In this document: piece after piece, positions 42,333 through 51,210 of the stretch
Layout: the number at the start of each line of letters is the position of its first letter
Numbering within the stretch: the stretch's first letter is position 1
Source: Bacteroidales bacterium UBA3810
Lineage (GTDB): Bacteria > Bacteroidota > Bacteroidia > Bacteroidales > Paludibacteraceae
Length of the DNA stretch: 64,000 nt
Assembly (NCBI GenBank): GCA_002368645.1
Contig: DFEE01000021.1
Span: 3,680 to 67,679, forward strand
Reading direction: 5' to 3'
Position numbers and translations under genes: made by a program
The notes under the pieces: generated by a model
Databases searched by the model: none
The model's input: the letters and a program-made list of their open reading frames with translations, nothing else
Told to the model about the DNA's origin: nothing

Positions 42333-43229
42333 TTACTTATACTTTTTTTTCATTGCTTGATAATCCCGCCTTGCTTGGCATATGGCTTTGGCATCGCCGC
42401 TCTTGCCTTGCAGGAGGAAAAAGAGCACGGCTACATAATCTAATATGAACCGGCACAACATCACTAACCCGAACCGCAATCCTTTTAGGTTTTTATAGAG
42501 CATCAATAGGTTATTGCGGAAATTGTAATAGGTTTTACGAGGGTTGCTATAATCGAGGCTTGCTCCTCCCAAATGATACACTATACTTTGGGGCAGGCAT
42601 ACAATACGGTAACCTGCCGTATGAATCCGCCAGCACAAGTCAATCTCTTCCATATGGCAGAAGAAGTTTTCATCCAATCCGCCGACTTTTTTATATACCT
42701 TCGTCCGTACCAACAGACATGCTCCGCTTGCCCAGAAAATATCTGATTCCGTATCGTATTGTCCCTTATCCTCTTCTACTTTCCATAATTTGCGCCCACG
42801 GCAATAAGGATAACCTAAGCCGTTGAGCATACCTCCGGCAGCACCTGCGTACTCGAAGTAAGCGCGATTACGATATGACCGTATTTTAGGTTGAAGTGCT
42901 GCTACATCGTCATGTTTGTCCATATAGTCGAGTAGGGGAGTTAGCCAATGTTCAGTTACCTCCACATCGCTGTTTAATAGTACCGCATACTCGCTATCAA
43001 CTTGGGCTATCGCGCGGTTGTAACCTTCTGCAAAACCGTAGTTCTGTTTAAGTTCCATTACGCGCACGGAAGGGTAGTTCTTTAGCACGGCAAGACTCTC
43101 ATCGGTAGAACCGTTGTCAGCCACTATCACTTCGCACTCCCTATCATTGGTGTATTCAATGACGGATGGCAGAAATTTCGGCAGTAACTCGGCACCATTC
43201 CAATTTAATATAACAACACTACACTTCAT
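42333..43229 (-). CDS. Glycosyltransferase family 2
   Basis: A 298-residue GT-A enzyme: CSVVILNWNGAELLPKFL, VIVADNGSTDESL (about 34-46), AVLLNSDVEVTEHWL (DxD-like) and FFCHMEEIDLCWRIHTAGY (catalytic base region). The C-terminus has a hydrophobic segment near VMLCRFILDYVAVLFFLLQG that probably holds it at the membrane. The ATG at 43229 is preferred over a much longer frame starting at 43505, because it overlaps the lpxL stop (ATGA) and the family starts here. The neighbour makes lipid A likely as a target context, not proven. Confidence 0.88.
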   Translation of the reverse strand: MKCSVVILNWNGAELLPKFLPSVIEYTNDRECEVIVADNGSTDESLAVLKNYPSVRVMELKQNYGFAEGYNRAIAQVDSEYAVLLNSDVEVTEHWLTPLLDYMDKHDDVAALQPKIRSYRNRAYFEYAGAAGGMLNGLGYPYCRGRKLWKVEEDKGQYDTESDIFWASGACLLVRTKVYKKVGGLDENFFCHMEEIDLCWRIHTAGYRIVCLPQSIVYHLGGASLDYSNPRKTYYNFRNNLLMLYKNLKGLRFGLVMLCRFILDYVAVLFFLLQGKSGDAKAICQARRDYQAMKKKYK

Positions 43230-44050
43230 GTATTCATTGTTTTTTTCCATTTCCACCTGTTGTGAGTCCATAACCAAATCTCTGGCTGCTCCTTGATATT
43301 GTCTTCCAATTTGCGCGCAAAGGCCTCTGTTATCTCGCCAGGCGCTGCATTGCTGACATCGTGGCAGATTGGTTGCATGTCTATGCAGTAATGCCCTCTC
43401 TTGGGACGCGTTATGTGGGCATAATAGACTGGATAACCAAACTTCTTGCTCAACACCTCGCCGCCTTGCAGAAACGCTGTTTCTTGGTTTAGAAAAGTCG
43501 TCCAAAAGTGTTGGTTGACAGGACTGGGTTTTTGGTCACAAATAAGGCCATATACCGTTGGTTGCTCCTTACTGCGGCGTCGAACCATTTCGCGAAGCAG
43601 TTCGTGTTTCTCCACACATGCACCGCCTCGTTTAGCGCGGGTCTCTAAAAGCCAGCGGTTTATTCGCGGGTTCTTCTGTCTTCTATAGACATTACATTCT
43701 TCGATACCATAAGGACTTAACTCGCGATGCACTTCTGCTGCCCATTCCCAATTACCTAAATGACCGAGCATCGCGACAACAGAACCATGAGCCTGACAGT
43801 CTCTTATCATGGCTTCAACCCCTGTTATCGACACTCTTTCGCACATTAGTGCCGGCGAAGCTTTACGCCCCCATAGAATCTCAACGGCAGTATAACATAA
43901 CTGGTGGTAGAAGGCTTTCTCTATCTTGAGACGCTCATTGGCCGTATGCTCCGGAAATGACGCTCGCAGGTTCTTTTCTACCATTTTACGCCTATAGCGC
44001 GCTATGTAATACACTATCGGGAAGAGGATATAGTCTGCTACCCAATACAT
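43226..44050 (-). CDS. Lipid A acyltransferase (LpxL/HtrB family)
   Basis: A 274-residue late acyltransferase of lipid A synthesis. It has a hydrophobic N-terminal segment (ADYILFPIVYYIARY), RRKMVEKNLRASFPEH, and the catalytic H-x4-E site in GHLGNWEW near 116-123, then QKPSP and WLWTHNRWKWK at the C-terminus. It overlaps the following GT2 gene by 4 bp. Confidence 0.9.
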   Translation of the reverse strand: MYWVADYILFPIVYYIARYRRKMVEKNLRASFPEHTANERLKIEKAFYHQLCYTAVEILWGRKASPALMCERVSITGVEAMIRDCQAHGSVVAMLGHLGNWEWAAEVHRELSPYGIEECNVYRRQKNPRINRWLLETRAKRGGACVEKHELLREMVRRRSKEQPTVYGLICDQKPSPVNQHFWTTFLNQETAFLQGGEVLSKKFGYPVYYAHITRPKRGHYCIDMQPICHDVSNAAPGEITEAFARKLEDNIKEQPEIWLWTHNRWKWKKTMNT

Positions 44051-44053
44051 TTA

Positions 44054-44401
44054 TTACTCTTCCTCGTAGTAACCTTTCTCAATGCCGTACTGCAACTCGC
44101 CATCCATGATGAGTTGTATTTGTACGGAACTGATAGCGCGTTTTTCCTTCTCAGCGGCAGCCAAAACGAACGCCAGTTGCTCGGTCTCGTCGATTTCGCC
44201 GTCCAGATAGGTCACTTCTTCGCCATCATCTTGTAATAGACCTTGTGCTTCCAAGTAGTCATCCATCTTATCCAATACATACACGATGTCTTCCTCGCTC
44301 AGTCCCTTCTTATCTTCTTCGGGGATAAGATTGGCGATGTAAGCGACCATTTCTTTCGTTTCGGGGTCCAAAAGACTCATTTCAATGCTGTTATTGTCCA
44401 T
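44054..44401 (-). CDS. Conserved acidic protein, unknown function
   Basis: A 115-residue acidic protein starting MDNNSIEMSLLDPETKEMV, with DIVYVLDKMDDYLEAQGLL and a C-terminal GYYEEE. I do not recognise a functional domain; similar small acidic proteins are conserved beside lpxL in Bacteroidales. The ATG at 44401 is preferred over an upstream frame to 44452, because the promoter at 44442-44473 overlaps the latter. It is the first gene of the minus operon reaching to fbp. Confidence 0.65.
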   Translation of the reverse strand: MDNNSIEMSLLDPETKEMVAYIANLIPEEDKKGLSEEDIVYVLDKMDDYLEAQGLLQDDGEEVTYLDGEIDETEQLAFVLAAAEKEKRAISSVQIQLIMDGELQYGIEKGYYEEE

Positions 44402-44437
44402 AATTGTGATAATTTTATTATTTTTTTTACTAAAAAG

Positions 44438-44469
44438 TTTGCAAATATACAAAATATTTTATACTTTTG
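44438..44469 (+). promoter_or_regulatory. Promoter of cdsA
   Basis: TTTG at 44438-44441 and TACTTTTG at 44462-44469, spaced by 20 bp. It is almost fully overlapped by the opposing promoter at 44442-44473. Confidence 0.7.
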
Positions 44470-44473
44470 CAAA
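44442..44473 (-). promoter_or_regulatory. Promoter of the acidic protein-lpxL-lysS-fbp operon
   Basis: Minus-strand TTTG at 44473-44470 and TATATTTG at 44449-44442, spaced by 20 bp. The two opposing promoters share 28 bp, so binding must be mutually exclusive. Confidence 0.7.
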
Positions 44474-44488
44474 AAAAATAGAAAAAAA

Positions 44489-45334
44489 ATGAATAATTTC
44501 ACGCAAAGGGCAATTTCTTCCGTTGTTTATGCCTTATCGGTTATCGTTTTGATAGTTTTTAGTGACGGTTGCTATGCGTCGCTTTTTGATACGGTACTTG
44601 CAGCAGTTATGCTTGGTGCCGTTTATGAGTTTCATCATCTGACGGGGTCTTCGAGGTTTAATACCGTCCTCTCTATGCTGACGACCCTCTTTTTGTATAT
44701 TAGCGTGGTTTCCTGGACACCCGGTGGTCCCTTCTACACCTGTCTCTACGCTAACTACGTAAAGGACCTCTTTTTTATTCTTGCTGTCTGCATGCTGATG
44801 GTGGGTTGGATTGCGCAATTATGGCTCAAACGCCCCAATCCTATTCAAGAATGGGGTAATAATCTTATCAGTATTGTGATGGTTGCGGTACCGTTTATGC
44901 TAATGACACGCATTTTGGCGATGAATAAATGGCTCTTGCTGGCACTCTTTGTTATTATTTGGCTGAATGATGCTGGCGCGTATATCATTGGTTCTTTGAC
45001 TGCTAAATTGCCAAGGGGCAATCATAAGATGTTTCCCCGTGTCAGTCCTGCTAAGAGTTGGGAAGGCCTCTTCGGTGGTGTTGTCTTGGCTTTGCTTACG
45101 GGTTATATCTTTGCTTTGTACGTGCCTGACTATCCTGTTTGGCAATGGCTGATTATGGCATTGCTCATCGCGGTATTCGGCAATCTTGGTGATTTGATGG
45201 AGAGTCTCCTTAAACGCACTGTAGGCGTCAAGGATAGCGGACGTTTCCTTCCCGGGCATGGTGGTGTCTTAGACCGTTTCGACAGCCTACTCCTCGCCAC
45301 ACCGGTTATTTATTTGCTTTTTACTTTTAATTAG
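44489..45334 (+). CDS. cdsA: Phosphatidate cytidylyltransferase
   Basis: Makes CDP-diacylglycerol from phosphatidic acid and CTP. The 281-residue protein has about eight hydrophobic segments and the C-terminal family signature SPAKSWEGLFGGVV and NLGDLMESLLKRTVGVKDSGRFLPGHGGVLDRFDSLL, with the metal-binding Asp residues. The ATG at 44489 is preferred, since a longer in-frame extension to 44243 runs through the promoter and the opposite gene. Confidence 0.95.
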   Translation: MNNFTQRAISSVVYALSVIVLIVFSDGCYASLFDTVLAAVMLGAVYEFHHLTGSSRFNTVLSMLTTLFLYISVVSWTPGGPFYTCLYANYVKDLFFILAVCMLMVGWIAQLWLKRPNPIQEWGNNLISIVMVAVPFMLMTRILAMNKWLLLALFVIIWLNDAGAYIIGSLTAKLPRGNHKMFPRVSPAKSWEGLFGGVVLALLTGYIFALYVPDYPVWQWLIMALLIAVFGNLGDLMESLLKRTVGVKDSGRFLPGHGGVLDRFDSLLLATPVIYLLFTFN

Positions 45335-45366
45335 GGAATCTGGTCACCTGACATCATGGTCTCCTA
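45335..45366. repeat. 8-bp degenerate repeat after cdsA
   Basis: Units GGAATCTG, GTCACCTG, ACATCATG, GTCTCCTA begin right after the cdsA stop. GTCACCTG and GTCTCCT also occur in the array at 1056-1199. Confidence 0.65.
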
Positions 45367-45381
45367 TTACTATCTATAATT

Positions 45382-46101
45382 ATGAAAATCATCATCATCG
45401 GTACCGGTAATGTTGCTACCAATCTTGCTGCCGCTTTTGCCCGAAAGGGCATAAATGCGCCAATGGTTTCGTCTCGCGAAGGGCTTGACAGAATTGACCC
45501 TTCTGCCGATGTCTATTTCTATTGCGTAAGTGATAATGCCTTGGCGGAGGTTATCTCTCAAGTGCATGTCAGTCCGAGAGCACTCCATCTGCATACATCC
45601 GGTACGGTGCCGAATACGGTCTTTGGACCGGATAAACCGCATTGTGGAATTTTTTATATGATTTACTCTTTTTCCAAAGAGCATATAATCGAGGACTTTG
45701 GACAAGTGCCGGTTTTTATTATTGCTAACGGAATAGACGATACAACAGCAATCTATGCTTTGGCGCAAAACCTGACCTCGCGTATATATGAAGTTAAACC
45801 TTCGGAACTTAATAAACTTCATGTTGCTGGTGTTTTTGCCAATAATTTTGCCAACCTGATGTTTGCCCTTGCGAAAGATATGTTGAAGGGCACATCCATA
45901 CCTTTTGAAGCCTTACTGCCGATTATTGACACTACTGCTGCTAAAGTCCATACACTCACGCCTCGTGAAGCCCAAACCGGACCTGCTGCACGCGGTGATA
46001 TCAATGTGATTGAGCACCACATACAGTTATTGCCGTCTAAAGAACTCCGTGACCTGTATCTGACCTTATCCCGCCTCATCAATCCCCACATTTCCCTATA
46101 A
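45382..46101 (+). CDS. DUF2520 Rossmann-like protein
   Basis: A 239-residue protein with the dinucleotide-binding GTGNVATNLAAAF at the N-terminus and a C-terminal helical DUF2520 domain (KLHVAGVFANNFANLMFALA; TGPAARGDINVIEHH). It resembles small NADP-dependent reductases of the ProC/ketopantoate family; the substrate is unknown. It follows cdsA by 47 bp with no separate promoter seen. Confidence 0.85.
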   Translation: MKIIIIGTGNVATNLAAAFARKGINAPMVSSREGLDRIDPSADVYFYCVSDNALAEVISQVHVSPRALHLHTSGTVPNTVFGPDKPHCGIFYMIYSFSKEHIIEDFGQVPVFIIANGIDDTTAIYALAQNLTSRIYEVKPSELNKLHVAGVFANNFANLMFALAKDMLKGTSIPFEALLPIIDTTAAKVHTLTPREAQTGPAARGDINVIEHHIQLLPSKELRDLYLTLSRLINPHISL

Positions 46102-46102
46102 T

Positions 46103-46142
46103 GGATACCCCATTCGGAAACCTGGCATCCTGGAATCCTGGA
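46103..46142. repeat. 8-bp degenerate repeat after DUF2520 gene
   Basis: Units GGATACCC, CATTCGGA, AACCTGGC, ATCCTGGA, ATCCTGGA directly follow the stop codon; the last two are identical. Confidence 0.65.
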
Positions 46143-46169
46143 TAAAAAGATTAGAATACCGGCCGCACA

Positions 46170-46202
46170 CGACTCGCTGACGGGACGCTGACGAGACAAC
46201 AG
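46170..46202. repeat. 11-bp tandem repeat, three units
   Basis: CGACTCGCTGA, CGGGACGCTGA, CGAGACAACAG. Degenerate, in the gap between two convergent genes. Confidence 0.6.
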
Positions 46203-46229
46203 CACTCGCGCCCGTTCTATCCCCTGACT

Positions 46230-46251
46230 TCATCGTACCCCTATCGTACCC
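46230..46251. repeat. 11-bp tandem repeat, two units
   Basis: TCATCGTACCC and CTATCGTACCC, in the same convergent intergenic gap as the previous array; unit sequence unrelated to it. Confidence 0.6.
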
Positions 46252-46342
46252 GACAGATAACATCGGTGTAGGATTGTTATACCATGAAAGAAGAGTATCC
46301 CTCTATTTTTTGGAATTTATGCGCTAAACAATCATAGGTGGT

Positions 46343-47533
46343 CTATCGCTGATTATACGCTTCTAACGCTTTACTCAAAACGAGTAGTGCTTTGGCGAGG
46401 TCTGTGCGGTTGAGGATATACGCAATACGGGCTTCATTGCGACCTTCGTCCGGTGAGGTATAGAAGCCATTCCCGGGAGCAAGCATAATCGTTTGGCCTT
46501 CATAATTGAAATCCGTCAGGCACCATTGGCAGAACTTCTCTGTGTCATCAACCGGCAACTTTGCCATGGTATAAAACGCACCCATCGGGGTCGGCGAATA
46601 CACTCCCGGAATCTGATTAAGACCGTCTATCAGAAAATTGCGTCGTGCCAAATACTCGTCATAGACCTCTTCCATATATTCAACTGGGGCACTTAAGCTG
46701 GCTTCTGCCACTATCTGTCCTAACAATGGCGGCGATAAACGCGCCTGACAGAATTTCATAACAGCATTGCGAACCTCTTTATTTTTGGTTATAAGGGCAC
46801 CAATACGAATACCGCACTCGCTATAACGTTTGGAGACCGAGTCTATCAGTACTACATGGTCCTCAATTCCCTCCAAATGGAAAGCGGAGATATAGGGGCG
46901 TTTAGTATAGATAAAATCGCGATAAACCTCATCCGAAAATAGGTAGAGATTATATTTCTTAACAAGATCCCTTATTTGGTACATCTCTTGCTTGGAGTAT
47001 AGATAACCGGTAGGGTTGTTCGGATTGCAAATCATTATTGCCTTTGTCCTCGACGTAATCTGTTTCTCAAATTCCTCTACAGGAGGTAATCTGAACCCGT
47101 TCTCGATGGAGGTCTTTACCGATTTGATAGTCGCTCCGCATGAAATGGCAAAGGCTGTGTAGTTCGCGTAAAACGGGTCGGTAATGATTATCTCGTCTCC
47201 GGGGTCAAGGCAGGTCATATAAGCAAACATGGTAGCCTCTGATCCGCCCGCCGTAATGATAATCTCATCAGGACTAATGTCGATGCCGAATGAGGCATAA
47301 TAACTCACCATTTTAGTGCGAAGGCTTAGCAAACCTTGTGACGGTGTGTATTCGAGGATTTTTCGGTCAATATTCCTGACGGCGTCTAACGCGCACTCGG
47401 GAGTCGGAATATCGGGCTGACCGATATTGAGTTGATAGATGTGAATGTTGTTGCGCCGGGCGGCGTCGGCGTACTTTGCCAGTTTCCTAATTGGGGAGGA
47501 AGGCATGATGGCTGCGCGGTGGGAGATTAACAT
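46343..47533 (-). CDS. Class I/II aminotransferase (aspartate aminotransferase-like)
   Basis: A 396-residue PLP enzyme with IYQLNIGQPDIPTP at the N-terminus, AGGSEATMFAYMT (about 92-104), NPNNPTGYLYSKQE (about 170) and the PLP lysine in SVSKRYSECGIRIG near 233. The substrate is probably aspartate or another amino acid; not resolved. It is last in the minus polysaccharide operon. Confidence 0.92.
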   Translation of the reverse strand: MLISHRAAIMPSSPIRKLAKYADAARRNNIHIYQLNIGQPDIPTPECALDAVRNIDRKILEYTPSQGLLSLRTKMVSYYASFGIDISPDEIIITAGGSEATMFAYMTCLDPGDEIIITDPFYANYTAFAISCGATIKSVKTSIENGFRLPPVEEFEKQITSRTKAIMICNPNNPTGYLYSKQEMYQIRDLVKKYNLYLFSDEVYRDFIYTKRPYISAFHLEGIEDHVVLIDSVSKRYSECGIRIGALITKNKEVRNAVMKFCQARLSPPLLGQIVAEASLSAPVEYMEEVYDEYLARRNFLIDGLNQIPGVYSPTPMGAFYTMAKLPVDDTEKFCQWCLTDFNYEGQTIMLAPGNGFYTSPDEGRNEARIAYILNRTDLAKALLVLSKALEAYNQR

Positions 47534-47553
47534 AGCGGTGAAATTTATTAGTG

Positions 47554-48312
47554 TTATTTAATTCGTTTGTGGATAGCGTTATAGGCATAGGAGAGCCAAC
47601 AACCCAAAGTCTGACTCCAGCTCAATCCCTCTAACCGATACACTTTAAAGAGCCTGAAAGCGGCTTGTAGCTTATTGTGAGTAAGAGAGCCTGAACGCTC
47701 GCGGTAGTGGGATAAAACCTCGTCTAAACCATAGGCGTTAATTCCGCTTTTAAGTATCTGTAACCAGCCGGTCATCTCTTCTGCGGATTTGAGGTCTTGT
47801 TGGACAAAGGGGCCTGTTTGGCTTACATCGACCATAACGGTCAGGCAACCTATAATGGTATTATGCAGGTAACCGGCATAATCAATGGAAGAGGGGACAT
47901 GAATAGTAAGGTTTCGCGATATACCCTTGACATCAATGACATCATATGCCGTAAAAGTGAATGCGTAGCCGTTAGTGAGCATGAAATCTAATTGACGCTC
48001 TAATTTGGTCGGCTCCCATATATCATCGCTGTCAAGGAAAGCATAAAACCGTCCCTTGGCTTCTTGCATAGCTTTGTTGCGACAAGGACCTGCATGATGA
48101 TTAGCACTCATGCGGAAGAGCCTTATGCGCGCATCATGTGCGGATTCATATTGAATAACACCCCATGTGCCGTCGGTTGAGCAATCATCTACAATAATGA
48201 GTTCCCAATTTGTATAGGTCTGCGCTTGAACAGACCGAATACTGTTGAGGATATATTGCTCAACATTATAGGCGGGCATGATAACGGATATAAGAGGATT
48301 AGATTTTGCCAT
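47554..48312 (-). CDS. Glycosyltransferase family 2
   Basis: A 252-residue GT-A enzyme: ISVIMPAYNVEQYILNSI, LIIVDDCSTDGTWGVI (about 36-51), and FYAFLDSDDIWEPTKLERQ (about 88-106, DSDD metal site). Family 2 enzymes of this type add sugars to O-antigen or capsule precursors on the inner face of the membrane. It overlaps the next GT2 by 14 bp. Confidence 0.9.
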   Translation of the reverse strand: MAKSNPLISVIMPAYNVEQYILNSIRSVQAQTYTNWELIIVDDCSTDGTWGVIQYESAHDARIRLFRMSANHHAGPCRNKAMQEAKGRFYAFLDSDDIWEPTKLERQLDFMLTNGYAFTFTAYDVIDVKGISRNLTIHVPSSIDYAGYLHNTIIGCLTVMVDVSQTGPFVQQDLKSAEEMTGWLQILKSGINAYGLDEVLSHYRERSGSLTHNKLQAAFRLFKVYRLEGLSWSQTLGCWLSYAYNAIHKRIK

Positions 48313-49045
48313 GGGTGAGGTACGATAATAAGTAGTGAAACGAAGCTAAAATCCGGCTGCAGTAGAACGAAAAACTATATTTGGATGGGTGTGCCCAATA
48401 TATCTTGGAATATTCGTGCATAAGGCGGAAACGATTGGCGATAGCGTACCATCCTTTTTGCGTATGATAGGCGCTGTCCTCACGCAAGCGGCGGTAATAA
48501 ACGCAGGCCTCTGCTGCAAGCTTATGGTCCTTTATCTTATCCGAAATCTCGAAGACAAAGAGCGAGTCTTGCCCATTGCGGAACGGCCTAAAGCGTGTAG
48601 AACCTATCATATCCCGATGAATAAGTTTGCAACAACAAGAAGACCCGAAACCCATATGCCCGCTATGGGCAGTTGCGGAATCTGTCTCTTGAAACTCTTG
48701 ATATTGGGCTTCTCCTACACAGGTTGGCGAAGAAACGCGCAGCAAGTCCTCAAGATAGGTAGACGATACATAGTCATCATCATCTATAAAGGCTATATAT
48801 TCTCCGCGGGCGATACTAAGACCCTTGTTCCGTGCGGCTGAAACAGAACTCTCTGTTATATGCTGGAGTTTGCCGTTAAGGGGCAAACTATCTTGTATTT
48901 GGTCAAAATAGGGCTCTCTATCTCCATTGAGAATAACGATAATCTCATACTCAAAGGTGTTTAAGGTCTGATTTTCAAGGCTCTCTAAACATTCGTAGAG
49001 ATATGCCTTCGGGCGATATGTTGGGACGATAACACTAATTTTCAT
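48299..49045 (-). CDS. Glycosyltransferase family 2
   Basis: A 248-residue GT-A enzyme: ISVIVPTYRPKAYLYECLESLE, EIIVILNGDREPYFD, ARGEYIAFIDDDDYVSSTYLEDLL (about 80-103; DDDD metal site). It overlaps the GT4 gene by 11 bp. Confidence 0.88.
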   Translation of the reverse strand: MKISVIVPTYRPKAYLYECLESLENQTLNTFEYEIIVILNGDREPYFDQIQDSLPLNGKLQHITESSVSAARNKGLSIARGEYIAFIDDDDYVSSTYLEDLLRVSSPTCVGEAQYQEFQETDSATAHSGHMGFGSSCCCKLIHRDMIGSTRFRPFRNGQDSLFVFEISDKIKDHKLAAEACVYYRRLREDSAYHTQKGWYAIANRFRLMHEYSKIYWAHPSKYSFSFYCSRILASFHYLLSYLTHGKI

Positions 49046-50075
49046 ACAAGTTCAGATATTGTTTTGCGGTTTCAGTCATTGAAAATTGTTGAGCCGTTTG
49101 GATGGCTTGTGCGCGCATTTGTTCTAATGTTACTTCGCTGAGTCCTTGGTAGCGCAAGACACTGGCTTTAATGCTTTCCGCGCGCGCAGAAGGGATAATG
49201 ATTCCGTTTTCCCCGTCTCGAATAACATCTTGTATGCCGCCGACTGCCGTGCAGATGGGAATGCAACCGACGGACATCGCTTCCAAAAGCGTTATAGGCA
49301 TGCCTTCCCATAATGAAGGCAACAATAAGGCACCTGACTCACTCATCTGTCTCGGTACATCATTAACTACCCCTATATAGCGAATGTTGTGCCCTAAATA
49401 AGGTTGTAGTTGTTGCCAGATAGTTTGGTCTTGTATCTGACCGCATAGTGTCAGGTGAAATTCGTCCAATTGGCGCACTGCTTGACATAAGGCGAGGTGG
49501 TTTTTAGCTTGACTAATGCGCGCCGGGGTTATGAGCGCATATTTATTATGTTGAGATTTAGGGTAAAACTTCAGTTGGATTCCATTGTATATGACTGGTG
49601 CCGAAAAACCATAGTACTCTTCAAAACTTTTCTCGCTTTGCTTGGAGATAGTGACGGGGTGCACACGACCGCTTTTGAACCACTTGGCTTTAAGACGGTA
49701 AAAACGCCGATCCCATTGATTACCCTCGTAGTATGCATCGTTGTGTATTGTGTAAAACCACCGGACTTTCGGAGTATTGAGAATAGCCCAAATATAGTTA
49801 GCAAGGAAACCATGTACATGGACAATATCAAAATTGCCACGGCGGATAAAACGCGAGATAAGGATAGGGTAGCGAATAGAAAAACCCGGACGGATTTTGC
49901 CTAAGGTCTCTTTACGGACAAGAGGGGATATTTTATCCCAACAACCGCCCGTTGGCTCAAATACAGATAGCACGGTTACCTCGTGCCCCAATGCGGCTTG
50001 CTCATTGGCAAGCGATGTAACAAAGGTTTCTATACCTCCGGACTTAAGAGCGGTATGTATGTGTAGTATCTTCAT
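49035..50075 (-). CDS. Glycosyltransferase family 4
   Basis: A 346-residue GT-B enzyme: HTALKSGGIETFVTSLANEQ at the N-terminus, FDIVHVHGFLANYIW (about 84), VIYNGI, and the C-terminal donor site LLPSLWEGMPITLLEAMSVGCIPICTAVGG (E-x7-E motif near 257-265). It overlaps the polymerase-like gene by 32 bp. Confidence 0.92.
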   Translation of the reverse strand: MKILHIHTALKSGGIETFVTSLANEQAALGHEVTVLSVFEPTGGCWDKISPLVRKETLGKIRPGFSIRYPILISRFIRRGNFDIVHVHGFLANYIWAILNTPKVRWFYTIHNDAYYEGNQWDRRFYRLKAKWFKSGRVHPVTISKQSEKSFEEYYGFSAPVIYNGIQLKFYPKSQHNKYALITPARISQAKNHLALCQAVRQLDEFHLTLCGQIQDQTIWQQLQPYLGHNIRYIGVVNDVPRQMSESGALLLPSLWEGMPITLLEAMSVGCIPICTAVGGIQDVIRDGENGIIIPSARAESIKASVLRYQGLSEVTLEQMRAQAIQTAQQFSMTETAKQYLNLYEN

Positions 50076-51210
50076 GAGTCATTGCTAATATCCAAAAGCC
50101 CATCAGCCATAGGTCTGTATAAAAGACATAAAAGAACTGATAAGCAATATAAAATAGTCCGAATAGTAAAAAATGCCACTCCCTATCGCGCCAACACTTT
50201 ATCGAGAAGGATGTCGCTAATATAATGTATATCAACATTCCCATAAAACCGGTGTTCGCAAATAACTCGACAAATGTGTTATGGGAGAACAATGTTGGAG
50301 AGGAAAATAACCTGAAGTTTCCTGGTCCTACTCCCCAAAGAGGATGCTCTAAACCCGTAGCCCATGCCTCTTTCAGGAGTGTCAATCTTTCTTCTGTTGA
50401 GCCTCCGGACTCTATGCGTGAACCTAACGTGGACTCACTGAGCAACTCCACTATCTTTGGTACAATATAAATAAACGCCGCTACAAGGATGAGTATCAGC
50501 AATATGCGGTGCCAAGTCTTGTGGTTCTCTTTTGTGCCCCAATAGCGGATACAGAGTAGTAATCCTGCAAAGGGAATAATCAGTACTGGAACTTGAATAG
50601 AACCGGTTGCTATAGCTATACCGATAATGATGGGGAAACATAACCAGTAGAGAACTCTAAAGATTTTATGTAGTAGAGCAGGAAGAGGAATTTCTCCCAT
50701 AACGAATAAAGCAAATGTCAAGTAAAAGGTGTAGTATGCCAATTTATTGGCATTCAGTGTCTCGTCTCCCACGCGTACCCTGCCTATTGAATCCAATGAC
50801 CCTTCTAATATAGTAGTGTGAGCATAATAAATAGCACCCAAAAAGAGAAAAATATAAATACTGTATAACCATAGTGCGGCTTTCGGATATTTAGCCCAGG
50901 AAGCAATGATGTAACTAAATATGAAACAACCCAATATCTGGTGTAACTCCACTTTGGCGACTTCTGCATCAAAGGCAAAAAGGGCAGAGAGGCAGACCCA
51001 AGCATACAAGACCCCGAAACCGATAAAGTATTTGTTGGGAATCTTTGGGGAGACACTAATAAATGTTAATACACTTGAAAAGGGTATTAGAACATACAAT
51101 GCTACTTTATTTAACTGCTCATAATATGGCACAACAGCAGCAAAGCATAGCATCAGCCATATAAGACTAAAGACAATATGTTTGGGCAATATCTCTTTAT
51201 CTATGAGCAT
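50044..51210 (-). CDS. O-antigen polymerase/ligase-like membrane protein
   Basis: A 388-residue protein with about ten hydrophobic spans and a large periplasmic-type loop that contains ERLTLLKEAWATGLEHPLWGVGPGNFRLF and SHNTFVELFANTGFMGM near 295-325, the Wzy_C/O-antigen-ligase signature. Together with the flippase in the same operon it points to a Wzx/Wzy pathway; whether it is the polymerase (Wzy) or a ligase (WaaL) cannot be told from the sequence. Confidence 0.85.
   Translation of the reverse strand: MLIDKEILPKHIVFSLIWLMLCFAAVVPYYEQLNKVALYVLIPFSSVLTFISVSPKIPNKYFIGFGVLYAWVCLSALFAFDAEVAKVELHQILGCFIFSYIIASWAKYPKAALWLYSIYIFLFLGAIYYAHTTILEGSLDSIGRVRVGDETLNANKLAYYTFYLTFALFVMGEIPLPALLHKIFRVLYWLCFPIIIGIAIATGSIQVPVLIIPFAGLLLCIRYWGTKENHKTWHRILLILILVAAFIYIVPKIVELLSESTLGSRIESGGSTEERLTLLKEAWATGLEHPLWGVGPGNFRLFSSPTLFSHNTFVELFANTGFMGMLIYIILATSFSIKCWRDREWHFLLFGLFYIAYQFFYVFYTDLWLMGFWILAMTHEDTTHTYRS

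Noticed and set aside
43230..43505. N-terminal extension of the GT2 gene at 42333
   Set aside because: The extension lies antiparallel-free within lpxL in another frame and has no similarity to glycosyltransferases; the ATG at 43229 matches the family start and overlaps the lpxL stop.
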